From Todiramphus chloris collaris (Eukaryota > Chordata > Aves > Coraciiformes > Alcedinidae), in assembly GCA_025345505.1 (NCBI GenBank), contig JANVCC010010406.1, positions 10,789,063 to 10,853,062 on the forward strand: 64,000 nucleotides of DNA, read 5' to 3'. The notes below the pieces were generated by a model. The model had not been told where the DNA came from, did not search any database, and saw only the letters and a program-made list of their open reading frames with translations. The stretch's first letter is position 1; each line of letters opens with the position of its first letter. This document shows, one piece after another, positions 58,907 through 64,000 of the stretch. A program made the translations under genes and the position numbers.

Positions 58907-58935
58907 TTCTTTTTTTTTCTTTTTTTTTTCCCCCC
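58907..58935. repeat. Polypyrimidine tract, T-rich then C6
   Basis: Twenty-nine consecutive pyrimidines, mostly T with three single C and a terminal C6, followed by AAAGG. It could act as a splice pyrimidine tract, but no AG lies directly after it. Confidence 0.8.
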
Positions 58936-61559
58936 AAAGGAGTGAAGTTAACCTGTTTGCTTCAATCCAAGCAGCCATAAGTATACTCACAAATCTTTAT
59001 TCAATATAATTCTTGCTCCACTGCACATTGCCAGTTGCCAGAACAGGTCATAGCCTTGGGATCTTGCTGCATTCACAGCTGCTGCCAGACTCTTATTTAA
59101 TGAACACTTCCAGTCCCAAAGTTGCATCCATTACTCTCAAGGGCAACACTTCTGTACTTTTTCACGGTCTTGTCACTTTGACAGTATATATTGCTGCCTT
59201 CTCCAGGGATGTCCACTGTGCAGTTACTGCTCTGGCAGAACTCAGTGCCAGCCTCCTGTGTGGTGCAGGCTACTGTGTGCATCTCATAGCTTAACCCAAG
59301 TTTCTGTACTGATATCTTCATTGCTTTCCAGAACACCTTGTTGTATTGCAGAAGAACTTGCTAATCAAAGTGACTTAGCTGAGGGTTGATGAAACTGGTG
59401 CCGTTGCTGTTCCTTGTGGCCATTGCTGCTGAAAGTGTTTGTGTTGAGCCCACTTGTTCTAGAACTGTTGGTTCTAAACCCCATTTTTCATAATAGTGAT
59501 TTTCAGGTAAAAGCACTGAAATCTGTGTATGTGAGGAACACATGTCTGCAATAGTGACCATCATATGAATGGACCAAAGTAATGGTTGACAAAATGCTCA
59601 TGTTACTGAGGTCCCACTGGTAAAGACAGGGAACTTTTTCTCATATCCCCTTCTCTGCTGGATATTTTAACCATGTCTATCCCCAAATCTGAATTCTCTT
59701 GGATTGATGGCAGGGTATTCATAGAGGAAAATCCCACTTTTACTGTTTGTTCCACTGGTACCCCACAGCTCAAATTTGTATCAGTTTCCTACTCATTGTA
59801 ACACCATGACAAACTACTGGGCTCTACAGAAATAAGTCACTTGCAGAAGAATACTTTCCAGATACAGTAAGTAAGAGCATTGTCATTCTTTGTAGAGTGC
59901 TGCAGTTAACTGTCCCCCTGAAAAGATGAGAAGAGTTCATAATCTGCACCAGGTAATCATAACACATTGGACATGACATGGGATTCACAAGCACAAAGGG
60001 TTGCTGTCCCTGGCAATCTACAGTGGTGGGGATCTGGTCTAATGAAGATGAGTCTGGCACCCATTTCCATAGCTAAGCCAAGCAGAACAAAGGTTGTCTT
60101 TAAGAATTAGCATTTTTGTGCCTGCAAACGTAATTTGACTTCTACTTCAGCAGGCAAAATAGGCAGTGATTCTAGCAGTGATTGCATATGTACATGGCAG
60201 TAGGCACTTACAGAGCCCCCTAGACCCATAGTTTATCTGTGTGTGTCAGTGGCACTCTGAATATCACATAAATTTTTTAAAAGTCACAGTCTGCAATTAT
60301 TATAGACTTAAGTTTTCAGGTTTTTAAGAAAAGAATCGTGTCACAGCTCTTTGTGCTGTAATTTATTACTGAGTAATACTAGCCTAGTGATGATCTGATA
60401 CTTGTCTTCCAGCTATGGTTGACTTTGTCGACCTAATATTAAGTCAGGGGTTGACAACAGATTTTTTTCATTTGTGCTTTCTTGATTTTTTCAGGGCATA
60501 AATAATGGAGGAACATAAACAAAAAGCAGAATCTCTGATTCCCCCCTCCAGTTGGTGTAACTCACTTGAAATCACTGATACATCCCTGATTAGTACTATA
60601 TAACAAGGATGAAGACACTTTGTTCCTGACCAGTGAAATGAATACAGATCCCCTGTTTACAGGAGCTGTGTGAGGTCAAGTATTGAACTGGGCACCCTGG
60701 TTTTCTCCTCTCTTCTTTTCATAGTTCTTGACTCCACCTGAAGAACAACAGTTTCACTGATTCACTAGATTCCGTGGGAGTAATGTAGTATGCTAACTGT
60801 AGGCAGAGCTGATACCTACCTCAAAGCATCTTGTATTAATATGGGGAAAATATGCTGGAAATCAGGCTTAATGTGCCATTTGAGAGCCACTTAGCTCGTT
60901 TCCTAGCCTCTGAGCACTCACTGTGCAACTCCATTGTTCCTGCCCTGGCCTGCTTTCATCTCACTGGTGGATTTTCCTCCCAACATTAGGAGTATTAGAC
61001 TCAAGAGAAATAGACTCCTTAAACTTACAGGGTTCCCTTTCCCAGCAGAGGCTTGTGCTGGCAGCCGCTGAGACAGAGCAGGACTGAGCCAGTCCCAATG
61101 AATGCTGATATTGTTATTTTTGACAATCTTTTCATAGCTGTCTAAAAGAGGAGAAAAGATAAAGTTGAAATGTTAATTGTTTCCAACAAAAGCTGCTAAG
61201 GAGAGTTTCTTGGCTTGGAACTTGGAGGCATGTACAAGGCTTTGACAGGCAATGCAAGCTCTTTTGAAACCTGTTGGGTTTTTTCTTGTTTTTCCTTTTC
61301 CCTTCAGATACAGCTTGACAAAATACAGCCCTCACGCGAAAAAGAGGTGTGTTCAGAGAACAGGGTGGGAGGCAGGAACCCTCTACCTGTACTCCAGCAC
61401 TAATCCTCTCTCTGGTGTTGGCATATGCCTCTGGTGCAACAAGATCTTCTGTAACGTGGCTGTACAATGGGAACAAATACTTAATTAACTATCCTTGGCT
61501 AATGGATCTGCTTTCCTTGTTTTCAGAGACACGGGGCAGTTGTCAGTGTGAGTGTACCT

Positions 61560-61784
61560 ATGAGGAGGGCTGCATTTGCAAATCCCCATGGTAGGACAAG
61601 TACTGTGTGGTGGGGATGATCCCTTCTCCTCACTTTTGGTTTGAGCTAATTGATGGGGGCTCTGAAGGAAATGAGGAGGGCTGCATTTGCAAATCCCCAT
61701 GGTAGGTCAAGTACTGTGTGGTGGGGAAGTTCCCTTCTCCTCACTTTTGGTTTGAGCTAATTGATGGGGGCTCTGAAGGAAATG
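61560..61784. repeat. 111-bp tandem duplication, two copies
   Basis: The segment 61560-61670 is repeated at 61671-61781, and the similarity extends three more bases. I count three differences in 111 bp: ACAAG/TCAAG, then two changes in GATGATCCC/GAAGTTCCC. That is about 97% identity, so the duplication is recent relative to the surrounding repeats. Each unit carries the palindrome ATTTGCAAAT (61574-61583 and 61685-61694), close to the POU octamer, and the run TGATGGGGGCTCTGAAGG. No element family is recognised in the unit. Confidence 0.95.
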
Positions 61785-64000
61785 TGCATATCGTTTTGTG
61801 TGTAGGATTTGCTACATTAGAGCTACCTGCCCTTGTGATCCCCACTGGCTTACTCCATCTGCTATTCATGGAGAACTTCCTGTTCTGGAGGGACAGGGGG
61901 CCCACTTTGAGTGGGTGAGATACAAGACCACAACTATAAACATCTTGTGGCACCCTCATGGCAGCCTTCAGCTACTGTATTGGAATATGTATGGCCAAAG
62001 AGCAGCAGTCTGGATTTCTCAAAAGGGATCAGAGAAGATATTTAAAACAAGACATGTAGGGCAAGGCAGTCTGGCAAAGTGCTATGGGAAGGTGAGAATT
62101 GCTACCGTAGCTTCCCTTTCAGGCAATGACTGTTTACTACAACCTCCAGCCTCTGCAGTGACCTTCTAAGGTCTAAGTTTTAGTGCAATGTTTATGCTCT
62201 GAAATAATTAAAATTTTAGCAAATCTTTAGGAGTTGCTTCCTGTTGTTACTTTTGCAAGAATTTGATTTCCCATAATCATAACATGAATTTTGTGTCAGA
62301 TCTGATAGCAAAGTGAGGAAGTTTGCCTTCTTTTGAAACTAGAGGAACAGAGGCTGCATCTCTTTATACCTCTTGGCAAGTCAAAAATATCTATGGCAGA
62401 GAGGACACCTGGACTAGTTTTCAACCCTCTCATGAAACACACACCACATACATAATTCATCTAATGCTTACAATTTTGGTTCCTCATTGTCTCTTCTCAA
62501 AGAAAAGCAAGCACTAAAGAAGTGAAGATCAATAATAATAAAGACATAGCTTAGGACAGAGCATGTACTTGGTAGATTACATCAGCTCCAGATGGCTAAG
62601 TAAAACGTGATGGCCTGAAGCACAGCCATCCATAAAAATTCCTTATAGCTACCTCCATGGCAGTCACCATTCTTATTGTCATGCAGGCATGTTTCTCCTT
62701 ATATTCTCTGTCTCATCCCATTCTCAGCCAACTATGTAAGCAACTGCTTCTCTTGAAAAAAATATGGTGAGAATTGCTCATGGCCTTTGAATTAAGCACA
62801 TGCTTAAGCTCTTGCATGGATTTGCAGGGCATACCACCTTGCAACATCAAGCTTTTAGCTGCTCTGTTATTTTCTCACATTATGGGTCTTATGTGGGCTG
62901 CTGGAAAACTAAACAGCTCTGCATGTGATTCACTGACAGTGTGATTTGCATGTGCCCGATTGAAAATAAGAACCCCTTTCCTTTCAAACATCACTCTTAT
63001 CCATTCAATGCAACAAGAGACTAAGCTGACATGCTTGACTTTGCCTCATACTGAGTTTTTAATAAGGCTGGAGATGTCTGAGTATCAGCTTACTTCTTGG
63101 TGAGAACCAAATAGCTGTTTCCTGAGGGCACTTGACCTACTTCCAACCATAGAAAGTATTGTAGTCTTCAGATGACAAAACTAAGTCTTATCCTTTATGC
63201 ATTACTATTTCTGTTATGGTCAGGGCTTATCCTGTTTTACCCAGTTACACTAATGACTCCAGATTCTGAGAACTTCTCAGGATGACTGTGATAATTATGG
63301 ACAAAGATGCTTTCATTTAGAAACACTGAAGCCATGAGAGAATTTTTTGGAACGGAAGTATCTGCAACGTGGAACTAATCAATAAATTTGGAGCTTGTTT
63401 ATTTATTGAAGCCAGTGCTTAATCCTGACTGCTCCATTGTCAATTGTGTATACCACAAGGCCTGTGCTGAATTTATTTTACACCTAGGAGCTGATATTCC
63501 TTAGGGTATTGACCAGTTCAGTATTTGCATCACATCCATGCATATGACTTGATGCGAGGAAGGCATGGCTTTTCTCCACAGAGAGATAAGCACCACAGCT
63601 CTGCTGCACACCACACCTGATGCCTGGAAATTATAAGAAACTAAAGATATCTGACATCAGCAGTGCTTCCAGCAATCTTGTTGCACTAGTTTGTCTTGCT
63701 CTGTGGTGTGCATGTCTCAAACAGCATTCAGCAGATACAGTAACCGAGTCCATGAATAAACAAAAGGTTTTATTGACAGTGCATCCCTGTGGTAGGCCCT
63801 GAAGATGTGTCTCAGGTTATCTGGGATTCTGTTATTTCTCAGTCAACAAATGAGTTGAACCTGACACTGCAGGAATTTTTTTAGGTGTTTCATCGCACAG
63901 CTCATAGCATGTCTGAAAAGTCTTCTTTCCCATGCAGGGAATAAACAGAGTAGCACTGTGATTGCTGTGATGCTCGGTGTGCCCCTCTTCGCAGCATCTG

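Larger units (their letters stand above)
56956..64000. other. Unique non-coding DNA
   Basis: No gene is recognised. Contents include a 14-bp tandem duplication at 58234, T-rich runs near 58485 and 58907, and the 111-bp tandem duplication at 61560. Open frames such as 61132-61476, 61252-61488 and 61798-62169 overlap on both strands and show no domain. Confidence 0.6.

Noticed and set aside
61298-61352. Pyrimidine tract with CAG, then AAAAAGAG and GTGTGT as a possible small exon
   Set aside because: The acceptor is good but the donor GTGTGT is weak, and the peptide IQLDKIQPSREKE is not recognised.

Overview
This window looks like a bird nuclear genome and holds no protein-coding gene that I can support. 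The evidence for a bird is the repeat set. There are several copies of the CR1 non-LTR retrotransposon, with typical avian 3' ends such as TATTCTATGATTCCATGATA near 12738 and its reverse complement near 33092 and 42302. There are also two LTRs of the avian class III (ERVL-like) type that begin with TGTCCTGG. The species cannot be named from this sequence. Open reading frames outside the repeats are short, unrelated to anything I recognise, and no longer than expected by chance. I see no CpG-island-like promoter, tRNA, rRNA or CRISPR. The window is most likely intergenic sequence or the inside of a very long intron.

Layout: 1-5632 unique AT-rich DNA; 5633-6043 LTR (+); 6044-10639 unique DNA with a diverged MIR-like SINE near 7.0 kb; 10640-12738 CR1 copy A (+, ORF2 remnant and 3' end); 12739-15829 unique; 15830-19348 CR1 copy B (+, about 3.5 kb, remnants of the ORF1 esterase and of ORF2 endonuclease plus reverse transcriptase, 3' terminus missing); 19349-33091 unique, with a fossil CR1-type 3' end near 25.2-25.4 kb and two exon-like signals at 22.6 and 28.1-28.3 kb; 33092-33600 CR1 copy C (-); 33601-42301 unique with a G/T-rich simple repeat at 36.0-36.2 kb; 42302-42925 CR1 copy D (-); 44150-44383 MIR/CORE-SINE (+); 44497-45052 LTR (-); 45053-55649 unique; 55650-55772 MIR-like SINE (-); 56030-56955 an ancient CR1/L3-type LINE (+); 56956-64000 unique, with a 111-bp tandem duplication at 61.56-61.78 kb.

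All the coding remnants are dead mobile-element genes. CR1 copy B carries an in-frame stop in the endonuclease, frameshifts at a G-run (about 17334-17357), at about 18424 and at about 19083, and Asp-to-Asn in the reverse transcriptase FADD motif. Copy A has the same FxND change. Two repeat layers are visible: avian CR1 and LTR copies, and much older amniote fossils (MIR-like SINEs, L3/CR1-type pieces) that are easy to miss. I did not find a new biological system. The best leads are the splice-signal-framed segment at 22545-22630, the fossil repeats, and a few AT-rich stretches that resemble conserved non-coding DNA. All statements about families rest on memory of consensus sequences and were not checked by search.
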